Assembly: GCA_015066385.1 (NCBI GenBank) | Contig: SVOJ01000002.1 | Coordinates: 1 to 64,000 of the forward strand | Source of the DNA: Oscillospiraceae bacterium | GTDB taxonomy: Bacteria > Bacillota > Clostridia > Oscillospirales > Acutalibacteraceae | Direction of reading: 5' to 3' | DNA: 64,000 nucleotides | Shown: in pieces, positions 33,718 to 42,666 of the stretch | How the letters are laid out: every line of letters starts with the position of its first letter | How positions within the stretch are numbered: position 1 is the first letter of the stretch | The notes under the pieces: model-generated | The model's database searches: none | Told to the model about the DNA's origin: nothing | The model's input: the letters and a program-made list of their open reading frames with translations, nothing else | Made by a program: the position numbers and the translations under genes

Positions 33718-33924
33718 TCAGAATTCTGCATCTTTGGATTCAACGATTGCAAACTTTTCATTCTGAAAATCGCTGACAGCCAGTGTAACCGGTTTTTCGA
33801 TCAGACTTTCCTTTTCAGCAATGGCTTGATCGGTAATATCTCTTGCGCGCTTTGCGGTTGCAACAACAAGAGAATAACGGCTGATACCGTCCTTGAGCAA
33901 CGTGTTCAGGTCAACATTAATCAT
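33718..33924 (-). CDS. rpoZ: RNA polymerase omega subunit
   Basis: 68 residues, the usual short omega. It has the conserved SRYSLVVATAKRARDI stretch that contacts the beta' subunit. It assists core polymerase assembly. Position right after gmk is the standard order. Confidence 0.93.
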   Translation of the reverse strand: MINVDLNTLLKDGISRYSLVVATAKRARDITDQAIAEKESLIEKPVTLAVSDFQNEKFAIVESKDAEF

Positions 33925-33939
33925 GATTCATTCATCCTT

Positions 33940-34500
33940 TTATAAATTTAAAATATTATATACTTCTTCAACTGCTTTTTCAAGCACATCATTGACAACA
34001 ACATGGTCATATTCGCAACTTTTTTGCATTTCTTCTTCCGCTGTATGCATCCTGCGGGCAAGTTCATCTGCATCCATTGTACCGCGACAGTTGATCCGCT
34101 CCACAAGCGCTTCCTTACTCGGCGGCATCAAAAACACGGAAATAGCCTCGGGATACATCTTTTTGATATTCAGTGCCCCGTTTACCTCAATCACCATGGC
34201 AACCTTTTTATACAACTTAAGTACCCGATCAATTTCCGAACGCAGAGTGCCGTAGTAACTGTTTGCATAATGAACATACTCAACAAATTCATTGTTATCT
34301 ATTCTGTTCAGGAAATCTTCTTCGGTGATAAAGTAATAATCAACACCGTCACGCTCGCCGTCGCGCGGTTTTCTTGTTGTTGCGGATACGGTTTGTCCGA
34401 TTTCATTGTCCCTCTGAGCCAGTGCATCATAAACCGTATTTTTGCCGCATCCGGACGGACCGGAAATAATCAACAAGCGGCCTGTATTTTCATTTTCCAT
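33940..34500 (-). CDS. gmk: Guanylate kinase
   Basis: About 186 residues from ATG 34500, which lies 7 bases after AGGAGA just past the remA stop; an upstream start would overlap remA. P-loop GPSGCGKNT, then TTRKPRDGERDGVDY and the EVNGALNIKK lid region are typical. It phosphorylates GMP to GDP. Asn in the P-loop (GKN instead of GKG/GKS) is a small variation. Confidence 0.96.
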   Translation of the reverse strand: MENENTGRLLIISGPSGCGKNTVYDALAQRDNEIGQTVSATTRKPRDGERDGVDYYFITEEDFLNRIDNNEFVEYVHYANSYYGTLRSEIDRVLKLYKKVAMVIEVNGALNIKKMYPEAISVFLMPPSKEALVERINCRGTMDADELARRMHTAEEEMQKSCEYDHVVVNDVLEKAVEEVYNILNL

Positions 34501-34519
34501 CCATATTTCTCCTGCTTTT

Positions 34520-34747
34520 TTAATCCTCTCCGACAATTTTGTCCGCTGTCAGATACGATAAAATCACATAATCACAATCCGTAATAATGACCGATGCCGT
34601 TTTTCTTCCTTGTGTTGCATCCAGAAGTCTGCCCTGTTCTTTTGCCGCCTGCATCAGACGTTTGATCGGGGCACTGTCAGGTGCAACAACAGCAACAATA
34701 CGATCTGCATTCACGGCATTGTCAAAACCGACATTGATAAGTTTCAT
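34520..34747 (-). CDS. remA: RemA-family DUF370 DNA-binding regulator
   Basis: 75 residues, strongly matching the DUF370/RemA family (MKLINVGFDNAVNADRIVAV, then APIKRLMQAA). In B. subtilis RemA activates matrix and osmoprotection genes, and it lies between yloC (yicC) and gmk, as here. The target genes in this organism are unknown. Confidence 0.92.
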   Translation of the reverse strand: MKLINVGFDNAVNADRIVAVVAPDSAPIKRLMQAAKEQGRLLDATQGRKTASVIITDCDYVILSYLTADKIVGED

Positions 34748-34762
34748 GTTGCCTGCCTCGGT

Positions 34763-35641
34763 TTATTCAATATTCTGAATCTGTTCGCGGATTTTTTCCA
34801 CTTCAGCTTTAATTTCAATCACTCGCTTTGCAATTTCAACATCCTGTGCTTTGGAGCCGATGGTGTTGGCTTCACGGTTAATTTCCTGCACAAGGAAATC
34901 AAGTTTTCTGCCGACAGGCTCTTCGCTCTTGAAAATTTCACCCAATTGTGCAATATGACTGCGTAATCTTACAGTTTCTTCGTCAACTGCGACCTTGTCC
35001 GCAAAAATTGCCGCTTCCGTAAGCAGACGTTGTTCATCCACTTTCGCGTCCTGCAACAATTCACGCATGCGGGAAAGCATTTTTTCATTGTATTCACGCA
35101 CGGTCTGCGGAGAACGTTCTTCAACAAAGCTGACATGCTCAATAATCTTTGCACCGCGGCCGAGAATATCCTCTCTGAGTTTTGCGCCTTCTGTTTCGCG
35201 CATGGAGATAAAGTTATTCACTGCTTTTTCAACAACCGTTTTTACAGCCGACCAAACCGCTTCCTCATCAGCGGGTGCTTTGCGGACCGTAAAAATATCA
35301 CTGTGCGAAGTCAACATGGAAACACTGTCCCCTGCCTGCAGACCGAACTTTTCGGCAAGTGCGGTAACCGCATTGTAATAACCTGCGGCAAGGGACTGGT
35401 TGATTTCGACAATAACATCAGATTCATCCAATGAATCAATAATGACCGTCATTTCGACTTTTCCGCGCGAAATGGTTTCCTGAATATAAGCACGAAGTTT
35501 TTCCTCAATAAAAGAATATGCTTTTGTAATTTTCGGATAAAATTCAAGATAACGGGCATTGACACTTTTGATTTCTGCCGTAATATTGAGATTTCCGACA
35601 AGTTCACCGGCTCTGCCGAAGCCTGTCATGCTTTTTGTCAT
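34763..35641 (-). CDS. YicC/YloC family endoribonuclease
   Basis: 292 residues, with the family start MTKSMTGFGRA and the C-terminal GRKLDFLVQEINREANTIGSKA. YicC proteins are reported endoribonucleases acting in RNA decay and stress responses. The order yicC-remA-gmk-rpoZ is conserved among Firmicutes. Confidence 0.93.
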   Translation of the reverse strand: MTKSMTGFGRAGELVGNLNITAEIKSVNARYLEFYPKITKAYSFIEEKLRAYIQETISRGKVEMTVIIDSLDESDVIVEINQSLAAGYYNAVTALAEKFGLQAGDSVSMLTSHSDIFTVRKAPADEEAVWSAVKTVVEKAVNNFISMRETEGAKLREDILGRGAKIIEHVSFVEERSPQTVREYNEKMLSRMRELLQDAKVDEQRLLTEAAIFADKVAVDEETVRLRSHIAQLGEIFKSEEPVGRKLDFLVQEINREANTIGSKAQDVEIAKRVIEIKAEVEKIREQIQNIE

Positions 35642-35652
35642 AAGTCTTCCTC

Positions 35653-36384
35653 TTACTTTCTGTTACTGCTTTGTCTTTTCAGGGATACGATTTCCTCTTT
35701 GGTAAGATAACGCCATTCACCGGGTTGCAACATGCCGAGTTTCACGCCCCCGATGGATTGCCTTTTTAATCTTGCGGTCAGAAGTCCCGCTTCTTCGCAA
35801 AGTCTTCTGATCTGGCGGTTTCTGCCTTCATACAGAATGATTTCAAGCACCGTTCTGTCCGGATCATCCGCAAGCACATTGACCGTGGCCGGCAGTGTCT
35901 CTCTGCCGTCGATCATAATAGAGGAAGTCAATATATTCAATTGATCCTGCGTAATCTTCGGTTTAACAGTAACGCGGTAATTTTTAGCAATATGCTTGGA
36001 CGGATGTGTCAGTGCATTTGCAAATTCACCGTCGTTGGTAAACAGCAGAAGCCCTTCGGAATCACGATCCAATCTGCCGATGGGATAAATACGTTTACCG
36101 ACATCAGCCACCAATTGTGCAACACATTTTCTGTCCATTTCATCACTCATGGTTGTAACAAAGCCTCTGGGCTTGTTGAGCATGACATAGACATAATCTT
36201 TTTCCTGTGTTACTTTTCTTCCGTTTACGGAAACAACATCCTTTTTCGGGGATATTTTATCACCGATCTGTGCTGTTTCACCATTCACTTTGACAAGACC
36301 TGCGGCAATCAGTTCTTCACATTTTCTGCGAGAAGCAATACCGCAATCTGCCATATATTTTTGTAATCTGATCAATTCATCCAT
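35653..36384 (-). CDS. rluB: Pseudouridine synthase, RluB/RsuA family
   Basis: 243 residues. N-terminal S4 RNA-binding domain (about 4-60), then the pseudouridine synthase domain with GRLDRDSEGLLLFTND, in which Asp of GRLD is the catalytic residue. It likely modifies 23S rRNA position 2605 equivalent. It overlaps the dacF 3' end by 8 bases. Confidence 0.94.
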   Translation of the reverse strand: MDELIRLQKYMADCGIASRRKCEELIAAGLVKVNGETAQIGDKISPKKDVVSVNGRKVTQEKDYVYVMLNKPRGFVTTMSDEMDRKCVAQLVADVGKRIYPIGRLDRDSEGLLLFTNDGEFANALTHPSKHIAKNYRVTVKPKITQDQLNILTSSIMIDGRETLPATVNVLADDPDRTVLEIILYEGRNRQIRRLCEEAGLLTARLKRQSIGGVKLGMLQPGEWRYLTKEEIVSLKRQSSNRK

Positions 36385-37510
36385 AGGAAAACCATCCGCT
36401 TAATAATTGCAACCATTGTTGCATTTTTGTTTTCTCTTGTATAACAACTGCATTGAATTCAACATCATCTGTTGCACATAAAGGTGTTTCGGCAATCTTT
36501 GTTCCGTTATAAAAACAAGTTATTTTTCCGATAATATCCCCTTGACTGACGGGCGCATAAACAAAAGGAACTGTTGTGACTTGTACCTGAATGTCTGCCA
36601 AAGGTTGCATGGCGCTGTACGTCAGATCGACAGACGGCACACAGGCGACACTGTTTGCCTTCCCGCCGACCACATCCACATAATACTGCGGTATGCTCTC
36701 ATAAACCGAAAAGTGCTTGACTGCGGCAAACCCGTAATCCAACAAAGCGCAATGGTCAGTCCAATCATCAGAAGCCTTCAAAGTGACAGCAATCAGGGAT
36801 GTTCCATCCCGTTGTGCGGCAGTAACAAGACATCTTCCGCTTTTCTTGGTAAAACCTGTTTTCACTCCGATCAGCCCGCTGTAAGACTGCAACAGTCGGT
36901 TATGATTTTTAAGCCAAATCTTCTTTTCCCCGATGTGTATTGTCGCAGTGTATTGACTGACAATTTCCGCAAACAGTTCATTCTGTAAAGCCTCTCTCGT
37001 CAGAAGCGCCATATCGTAAGCCGTTGAATAATGATTTTCATCATCCAGTCCCGACGGGGTTGCAAAAGAAGAAGCACGCATGCCGATCAATGCTGCTCTG
37101 TGGTTCATAAGATCAACAAACCCCTCAATTGAACCGCTGACGGCAACAGCCACAGCATTTGCCGCATCATTGCCTGAAGATAACATCAATCCGACCAAAA
37201 GATCATACACGCGAATCCGATCCCCCGGCTTCAGACCGAGAGAAGTACCGTCCACATTCAGAACTTCATTACCGATCATGATTTCGGCTTCCGGAGATAA
37301 GTTTTCAACAGCAAGCAGAGCAGTCAATATTTTGGTTGTGCTTGCCATGGACAGTTTTTCATATGCATTGTGCTCATAAAGAATCTGCCCGGTGTCTGCA
37401 CAAATCAGAACAGCACTTTTGGCTGATACCTGCAGTGATGCCGCATCAGCCGAAAAGATAATATTGAATACAATAAAAAGGATGCAAATACAAAAAAGTT
37501 TACTTTTCAT
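36377..37510 (-). CDS. dacF: D-alanyl-D-alanine carboxypeptidase, DacF-type PBP5
   Basis: About 377 residues from ATG 37510, the start that follows GGGTGG; an ATG 4 codons upstream lacks an RBS. A signal peptide ends near SADA (about 22-26). Active-site motifs are STTK, SGN and KTG (GVKTGFTKKSGR), followed by the beta-rich C-terminal domain. It trims the terminal D-Ala of peptidoglycan stem peptides. In B. subtilis DacF acts on spore cortex, consistent with the ytfJ gene next to it. There is a small hairpin at 37519-37535 just before the RBS. Confidence 0.94.
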   Translation of the reverse strand: MKSKLFCICILFIVFNIIFSADAASLQVSAKSAVLICADTGQILYEHNAYEKLSMASTTKILTALLAVENLSPEAEIMIGNEVLNVDGTSLGLKPGDRIRVYDLLVGLMLSSGNDAANAVAVAVSGSIEGFVDLMNHRAALIGMRASSFATPSGLDDENHYSTAYDMALLTREALQNELFAEIVSQYTATIHIGEKKIWLKNHNRLLQSYSGLIGVKTGFTKKSGRCLVTAAQRDGTSLIAVTLKASDDWTDHCALLDYGFAAVKHFSVYESIPQYYVDVVGGKANSVACVPSVDLTYSAMQPLADIQVQVTTVPFVYAPVSQGDIIGKITCFYNGTKIAETPLCATDDVEFNAVVIQEKTKMQQWLQLLSGWFSYG

Positions 37511-37518
37511 CAGACCAC

Positions 37519-37535
37519 CCATACATAGTGTATGG
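37519..37535 (-). repeat. Inverted repeat before the dacF ribosome-binding site
   Basis: CCATACA (37519-37525) and TGTATGG (37529-37535) form a 7-bp stem with a 3-base loop in the ytfJ-dacF gap, overlapping the first in-frame ATG. It could shield that upstream ATG so that ribosomes use 37510. Confidence 0.4.
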
Positions 37536-37549
37536 ACAGTCTAAAAAAC

Positions 37550-37933
37550 TTATTCCGCCGTGTTTGCTTTACGTTTGTCAATAACACCCGTCACCTTGTC
37601 GAACATTTCGGGAACAAGGTTAACAATACGTTCTGCGGCATTGTCATCAGCAGCAATGTACTTAACGGAAACTTCGCCGTTCTTGACAATCAGGAAAGCA
37701 ACGGGAGTGATGGTAACACCGGCTCCGCCGCCACCGCCGAACAATTCAACATTATTCTTGGACGGAAAATCCGAACCGCCCGATGCAAAGCCGTAAGTAA
37801 CCTTGGAAACGGGGATAACGGTCAGGCCGTCAGCAACCATCATGGGTTCACCGATAATCGTGCTGACATCGACCAACTGACGTACCTTTTCAATGGTTGT
37901 AGCAAGGATACCTGCTGCTTTCTTTTCACTCAT
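37550..37933 (-). CDS. ytfJ: GerW/YtfJ family sporulation protein
   Basis: 127 residues from ATG 37933; this start overlaps the stop of the DUF2953 gene by 8 bases. It has the family's IGEPMMVADGLTVIPVSKVTYGFASGG and the glycine-rich FGGGGGAGVTITPVAFL. GerW (YtfJ) is a spore protein needed for normal germination in Bacillus. Gene order DUF2953-ytfJ is conserved in spore formers. Confidence 0.92.
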   Translation of the reverse strand: MSEKKAAGILATTIEKVRQLVDVSTIIGEPMMVADGLTVIPVSKVTYGFASGGSDFPSKNNVELFGGGGGAGVTITPVAFLIVKNGEVSVKYIAADDNAAERIVNLVPEMFDKVTGVIDKRKANTAE

Positions 37934-38768
37934 TAGAAACACCACTTTCTTCTGTATTATTATTTACTTTATTATTTGCTTTTTTCCGTGATTGTAACAC
38001 GGGTTTGAGCATTCTGAACGCCACTTTGAAACCGAACTTGAATACAAGGCGGCCGACCAGCAAAAGAACCTCTCCGATCAATCTTGCAGGTCTGAACCAA
38101 AAAGAAATATGCATTTCTGCCGTGCTCTTTCTGGCTAAAAAATCAGGGGTGATATTAAAGTCATATTTTCTGACTTTATATTTTGTAACAAATGCACCGA
38201 GCATCGGAAAAACAGTAGAACACAACTGACCGTAATAGATTGCAGTTTGTGCTGCATCATTTTTGGTAACAGTCATATCTACCATAAGCTCGTCCACAAC
38301 AAAAGCATGAAGTGTACCGCCGAAGAAGGAACCAAGATAAGAAAACAATTCTTTAATCAAAAGGATAATACCTTCGACACCGCCGTTGGAATCCATAAAA
38401 ATATTAAGAATATTCGGCTTTCCCTGTGCCGCATTCGTCGCCGACGCTACTTCAGCAATATCCGCAGCCTGCTGCGGATCAGTTGTCTGCGATTGCACAG
38501 GCGTTGCAGGTTCTTCCGTTTTCACCGGTTCAGATTCAACCGGCTGCACATCTGTTGCAGTGTCTCCTTTTTGCTTTTTCTTCGTTTTCTGTTTTTTCTT
38601 CATCGGGAATACGGGAATATTCAAAAACATCCAACGAACTGAAACTTTTTTTTCTTCACCGTAATCTGCAACAACGCGTATTTTTACAAACAACGCCGCG
38701 ATTACAATGGCAAGGATGGCAAGGATCGTCCAGCCTATGATCTTCAATATCAAAAGAACGACACCCAA
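37926..38768 (-). CDS. DUF2953 domain membrane protein (YtfI-like)
   Basis: 280 residues. A membrane helix at the N-terminus (about 4-28) is followed by a charged Lys/Gln-rich and Thr/Pro/Glu-rich low-complexity stretch (about 55-115), then the conserved DUF2953 region with Phe/Tyr-rich C-terminus. In Bacillus the homologue is paired with ytfJ and expressed in sporulation. No molecular activity is known. Confidence 0.82.
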   Translation of the reverse strand: MGVVLLILKIIGWTILAILAIVIAALFVKIRVVADYGEEKKVSVRWMFLNIPVFPMKKKQKTKKKQKGDTATDVQPVESEPVKTEEPATPVQSQTTDPQQAADIAEVASATNAAQGKPNILNIFMDSNGGVEGIILLIKELFSYLGSFFGGTLHAFVVDELMVDMTVTKNDAAQTAIYYGQLCSTVFPMLGAFVTKYKVRKYDFNITPDFLARKSTAEMHISFWFRPARLIGEVLLLVGRLVFKFGFKVAFRMLKPVLQSRKKANNKVNNNTEESGVSNE

Positions 38769-38782
38769 AAAAGAGCACCTCC

Positions 38783-39379
38783 TTATAAAATAGAAATCTG
38801 TCCGCTTATTACACCGTCGGTATTGGAAAGACCTTCCAATGCCGCAAGACCTTCATTGTCTTCAGGAAGTTCAGGAAGTTCATCCAAAGAGGACAAACAA
38901 AAACATCTTAAAAAGTTTGTTGTTGTACAGTATAGCAAAGGTCGACCCGGTAAGTCAAGTCTTCCGCACTCTTCTATCAAATCTCTTTGGCATAAAGTTC
39001 CTACAACACCACTGCAATCGACCCCTCTGACCTGTTCAATGAACGATTTTGTGACAGGTTGATTGTAAGCAATGATGGCAAGCACTTCAAATGCCGCTTG
39101 GCTCAAAGGCTGATTTCTGCGCACATCAAGCACTTTTCGGATATCTTCAACATATTCGGGGCGAGACAAAAACTGATAAGATTCGCCGAGTTTTTTCAGA
39201 ACAATCCCGCATTTTCTTTCTTCATAGATAACAACAAGCCGATCCAGAATTTCGCGGATATCATTTTCATTCATTGCAAATGCCTGTGCGATCTTTTGTA
39301 CTTCAACAGGTTCTCCCGATGCAAATACGACAGCTTCAACAGCATTCTGCAATCTTTTCATTTCGTCATTCAAAATCAA
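38783..39379 (-). CDS. scpB: Segregation and condensation protein B
   Basis: 198 residues with two winged-helix domains: EAVVFASGEPVEVQKIAQAF and QAAFEVLAIIAYNQPVTKSFIEQVRGVDC. ScpB, ScpA and SMC make the bacterial condensin. Its start overlaps the scpA 3' end by 14 bases. The C-terminal extension (about 175-198) is variable. Confidence 0.96.
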   Translation of the reverse strand: MILNDEMKRLQNAVEAVVFASGEPVEVQKIAQAFAMNENDIREILDRLVVIYEERKCGIVLKKLGESYQFLSRPEYVEDIRKVLDVRRNQPLSQAAFEVLAIIAYNQPVTKSFIEQVRGVDCSGVVGTLCQRDLIEECGRLDLPGRPLLYCTTTNFLRCFCLSSLDELPELPEDNEGLAALEGLSNTDGVISGQISIL

Positions 39380-40097
39380 TATCTCCTTCCGGCTCGCTTA
39401 ACAAAGTCACGCAAAGCTTTCCGTCGTCGCCGTCTTCAAGCAAAATGTTTTTTCTTTTTGTCAGTTCAAGAACGGCCAAAAAGGTGGCAATCAATTCGCT
39501 TCTGCTTTCTGCCTGTTCAAAAATAGCATGAAAACTGTGTTTCCCTTTTCCCGCAATCCGCTTGACAACACTGCGGATTGTAACAGAAACCGAAACAATT
39601 TTTTTTGCAACAATCCCCTTGAACGAATCAAAAGGCGGCGGCAGTCGGCGTAAACGCTTCCCTACTGCATTCAGATAGGATCTCGTCAGTTCTGTTGCAT
39701 CATGCACGCGGCGGTAGGTCATATCCGCAGGAATCGGCTCTGCGGTACGGGCAAAAGTAGAAAACCCATCCGTCTGTTTTGACAATTCATTGGCAAGAAT
39801 CTTGCAGTCACGATACTCAATCAATTCTCTTTCGAGTTCTTTCTTGAGTGTCTGCGATTCTTCATAAACCGGCAAAAGCGAAACGGTCTTGATATGTACC
39901 AATCGTGCAGCCATCTCCAGAAATTCGCTTGCTTGTTCAAGATCTTCCTCCGCCACATTTGCAATGAATGCGGTGTACTGTTCAACAAGTGCAAAAATGG
40001 AAATGTCGTTGATATTCAGTTTGTGTTTTGTGATCAGATGCAAAAGAAGGTCAAGTGGTCCTTCAAAAACATCCAATTTATACTGAATAATATCCAT
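39366..40097 (-). CDS. scpA: Segregation and condensation protein A
   Basis: 243 residues. The kleisin signature YKLDVFEGPLDLLLHLITKHKLNI opens the protein, and the C-terminal winged helix (SRSELIATFLAVLELTKRKNI) closes it. It bridges the SMC heads in chromosome condensation. Confidence 0.96.
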   Translation of the reverse strand: MDIIQYKLDVFEGPLDLLLHLITKHKLNINDISIFALVEQYTAFIANVAEEDLEQASEFLEMAARLVHIKTVSLLPVYEESQTLKKELERELIEYRDCKILANELSKQTDGFSTFARTAEPIPADMTYRRVHDATELTRSYLNAVGKRLRRLPPPFDSFKGIVAKKIVSVSVTIRSVVKRIAGKGKHSFHAIFEQAESRSELIATFLAVLELTKRKNILLEDGDDGKLCVTLLSEPEGDIDFE

Positions 40098-40119
40098 TTA
40101 AAATCCTTTATTTAGTTAC

Positions 40120-40815
40120 TTAATGAAAAATATTTATAAGCAGTGATTCAAGCCCTGAAACCACAATAAAAGCAGCATCCGTCAGAGACGGTAACAATCC
40201 GATTCTGCTGTTCAGGAAAGAAAGTCCCAGAATGATATAAATAAAATAACGCTCATATTGCAACAATTTATAATAGTATTTGTCCGGCAATACCAGCGTT
40301 ACCAATCTTGAACCGTCAAGCGGCGGAATCGGAACAAGATTAAACAATGCAAGAGAGAAATTATAAACAGCAACATAAAAGAAGAATAAATTGAGCAATG
40401 TTGCAGCATTGGACGGACTTACGAATGCAGTGATCAGAGCAGACATGAGAACAGCAACAACCGCCATCAGAATATTGGAAAGCGGGCCTGCAACTGCCGT
40501 CAATGCAAAGCCAAGTTTTCTGTTTTTAAAATTACGAATGTTGACAGGAACGGGTTTAGCAAAGCCGAAGCCGACAAACAGCATCAGCATCGTTCCCGCA
40601 AAACTCAGATGATCAAAAGGATTCAGGGAGATTCTGCCGCTGAGTCGCCCTGTATCATCACCGAGCCGATAGGCGGCATAGGCGTGTGCCGATTCATGCA
40701 CGGGTAAACTGACGAACATGCAAAACAGCAATGCGGCAAAACTGATCATCATGGCAATGATATCCGAGCGGGAAACATCCCCGGACAGCAACAAAGACAA
40801 TAAAGATAATACCAT
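40120..40815 (-). CDS. Site-2 protease family (M50) membrane metalloprotease
   Basis: 231 residues from ATG 40815, 7 bases after AAAGGATG. Several membrane helices are present, with the zinc motif HESAH (in LPVHESAHAYAAYRLGDDTG) and the second Asp site NLVPIPPLDGSRL. It is a rhomboid-unrelated intramembrane protease of the YwhC type. Substrate unknown. Upstream of scpA, a common clostridial order. Confidence 0.92.
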   Translation of the reverse strand: MVLSLLSLLLSGDVSRSDIIAMMISFAALLFCMFVSLPVHESAHAYAAYRLGDDTGRLSGRISLNPFDHLSFAGTMLMLFVGFGFAKPVPVNIRNFKNRKLGFALTAVAGPLSNILMAVVAVLMSALITAFVSPSNAATLLNLFFFYVAVYNFSLALFNLVPIPPLDGSRLVTLVLPDKYYYKLLQYERYFIYIILGLSFLNSRIGLLPSLTDAAFIVVSGLESLLINIFH

Positions 40816-40836
40816 CTGCAAACATCCTTTCAATAC

Positions 40837-41688
40837 TTATTTTTCAATAACAACAAAACGGTCAAGTCCGTAAAAATCTTTCATACCGCCGGCATTTTTG
40901 ATTTCCGGGTGTTGTGAAGTAAACAAATCAATAATCTGCTGCGGTTGTTTCTCAGCGCATTCAAAATACATTCTTCCGTCGGGATTCAGTTTAAAAAACC
41001 AAAAAGAAGACAACGAACGATAAAACACCAGACCGTCTTCCCCGCCGTCAAGTGCTGTCATCGGCTCATGCAACACTTCCCGTTGCAGTGCCTGTAACTC
41101 TATTGCCGGGATGTACGGCGGATTGGATATAATCACATCAGCAGAGGGCAAATCGTCAATTTTCGGATTCAACACATCACAAGCAATGATATGCACATTC
41201 TGCAAATGAAACTTTTCGACATTTTTGCAAATACACTGCAGAGGCTTTTCATACAATTCAAATAAATACACCTGCACATCCGGACAGGCTATTGCCACAG
41301 AAAGGCCGATACAACCTGTTCCTGCACAAACATCATAAACCGTTTTACATTTATTTTCCTTTATGTAACGAACGGCCATATCGGTTAATTCTTCCGTTTC
41401 GGGGCGCGGAATCAACACACCGGGAAAGACAACAAATGTATTGCCGTAAAAATCCCATTCACCGAGAATATACTGCAATGGAATACCATTCGCTCGTTCA
41501 TTTAACATGAATTGCGTACGCACTCTTATATCTTCCGCAACGACATCACAAAGATGTAACGAAAAAACACTTCTGTCTAAACCGGAAGCAAGTAACACAA
41601 TTTCTTTCGCATCAAACGAAGCATCTTCAATGCCGCGCTGAAGCAAAAACTGTTCCCCTTGCTGCAGGAGTTCACCGACTGTTTTCAT
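40837..41688 (-). CDS. prmC: Peptide chain release factor N5-glutamine methyltransferase
   Basis: 283 residues. N-terminal helical domain, SAM-binding DVCAGTGCIGLSVA and the catalytic NPPYIPA. It methylates the GGQ glutamine of RF1 and RF2. Start overlaps the DUF1385 gene stop by 4 bases. Confidence 0.95.
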   Translation of the reverse strand: MKTVGELLQQGEQFLLQRGIEDASFDAKEIVLLASGLDRSVFSLHLCDVVAEDIRVRTQFMLNERANGIPLQYILGEWDFYGNTFVVFPGVLIPRPETEELTDMAVRYIKENKCKTVYDVCAGTGCIGLSVAIACPDVQVYLFELYEKPLQCICKNVEKFHLQNVHIIACDVLNPKIDDLPSADVIISNPPYIPAIELQALQREVLHEPMTALDGGEDGLVFYRSLSSFWFFKLNPDGRMYFECAEKQPQQIIDLFTSQHPEIKNAGGMKDFYGLDRFVVIEK

Positions 41689-42665
41689 ACGGCATCGTCA
41701 TCGGGATTGTCCGTTATGACAGTCTTCAATGCAATGATACCGACTTCAATAATATCATCTGTCGGTTCATTCGTTGTGATTCTCTGCATCCACATGCCGG
41801 GTGCAGTCAAAATACGTGTAAAAATGTTATTGTGCTTGCCTGCAATTTTGATACATTCATAACCGATTCCCATGATCAAAGGCAAAATCAACAATTTCAG
41901 AGCAACCCACAGAATTCCGGTAACTGTTTCAGGAACGATCAGTCGCAGAATGGTGGTTACAAAAACGCTGATAATCAGAACAACAAAAATAAAGCTGGTG
42001 CCGCAGCGAGGATGAAAACGCTTTTGTTTTTTAACATTTTCGACTGTAAGCTCTTCGCCTGCTTCATAACAGAAGATTGCTTTATGTTCTGCACCGTGAT
42101 ACATAAACACACGCTTGATATCTTTGGTTCTTGAAACAAAAAACATATAAAGGACAAGAAGAACCATCTTCAAAATGCCTTCAAACAAAGGCTGCAGGCT
42201 GATCAGATCCACATTTGCATTTTTAGTCAGCAAGCCATTGAACAGTTCAAAGAGTTTTGTCGGTGCATACATAAAAAGCAAAAAACAAATGGCAAATGCA
42301 AGAACGGTAGCAACAACCATCAGAGCCGAAAACACTTTTTCATTCAGATGTTCAGACAGCCAACGATCGATTTTTCCCATATTTTCAGGCTTTTCTTCCT
42401 CTTCAAGCTGGCCCGAAATTTCAGCAGAAGCCATTAAGCATTTGTACCCGATCAACATGCTTTCAACAAAATTGACAACACCTCTGATGATCGGCCACCC
42501 AAGAAACGGCACCTTGTCTTTGATATGCTTGAAATCTTTCATTTCAACATGAATTTCACCATCAGGCTTGCGGACAGCCATTGCCGCACCTTTCGGACCG
42601 TTCATCATAATACCCTCAATCAGGGCTTGACCGCCGACACTTGTGACATGTTGTTTTTTACTCAT
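41685..42665 (-). CDS. DUF1385 membrane protein (YqhQ-like)
   Basis: 326 residues from ATG 42665, eight bases after AAAGGA. The start QHVTSVGGQALIEGIMMNGP is the family hallmark. Four or five membrane helices and the conserved MYHGAEHKAIFCYEAGEELTVEN and RFHPRCGTSF segments follow. His/Glu/Cys residues suggest metal binding, but function is unknown. It precedes prmC as in many Clostridia. Confidence 0.9.
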   Translation of the reverse strand: MSKKQHVTSVGGQALIEGIMMNGPKGAAMAVRKPDGEIHVEMKDFKHIKDKVPFLGWPIIRGVVNFVESMLIGYKCLMASAEISGQLEEEEKPENMGKIDRWLSEHLNEKVFSALMVVATVLAFAICFLLFMYAPTKLFELFNGLLTKNANVDLISLQPLFEGILKMVLLVLYMFFVSRTKDIKRVFMYHGAEHKAIFCYEAGEELTVENVKKQKRFHPRCGTSFIFVVLIISVFVTTILRLIVPETVTGILWVALKLLILPLIMGIGYECIKIAGKHNNIFTRILTAPGMWMQRITTNEPTDDIIEVGIIALKTVITDNPDDDAV

Positions 42666-42666
42666 T

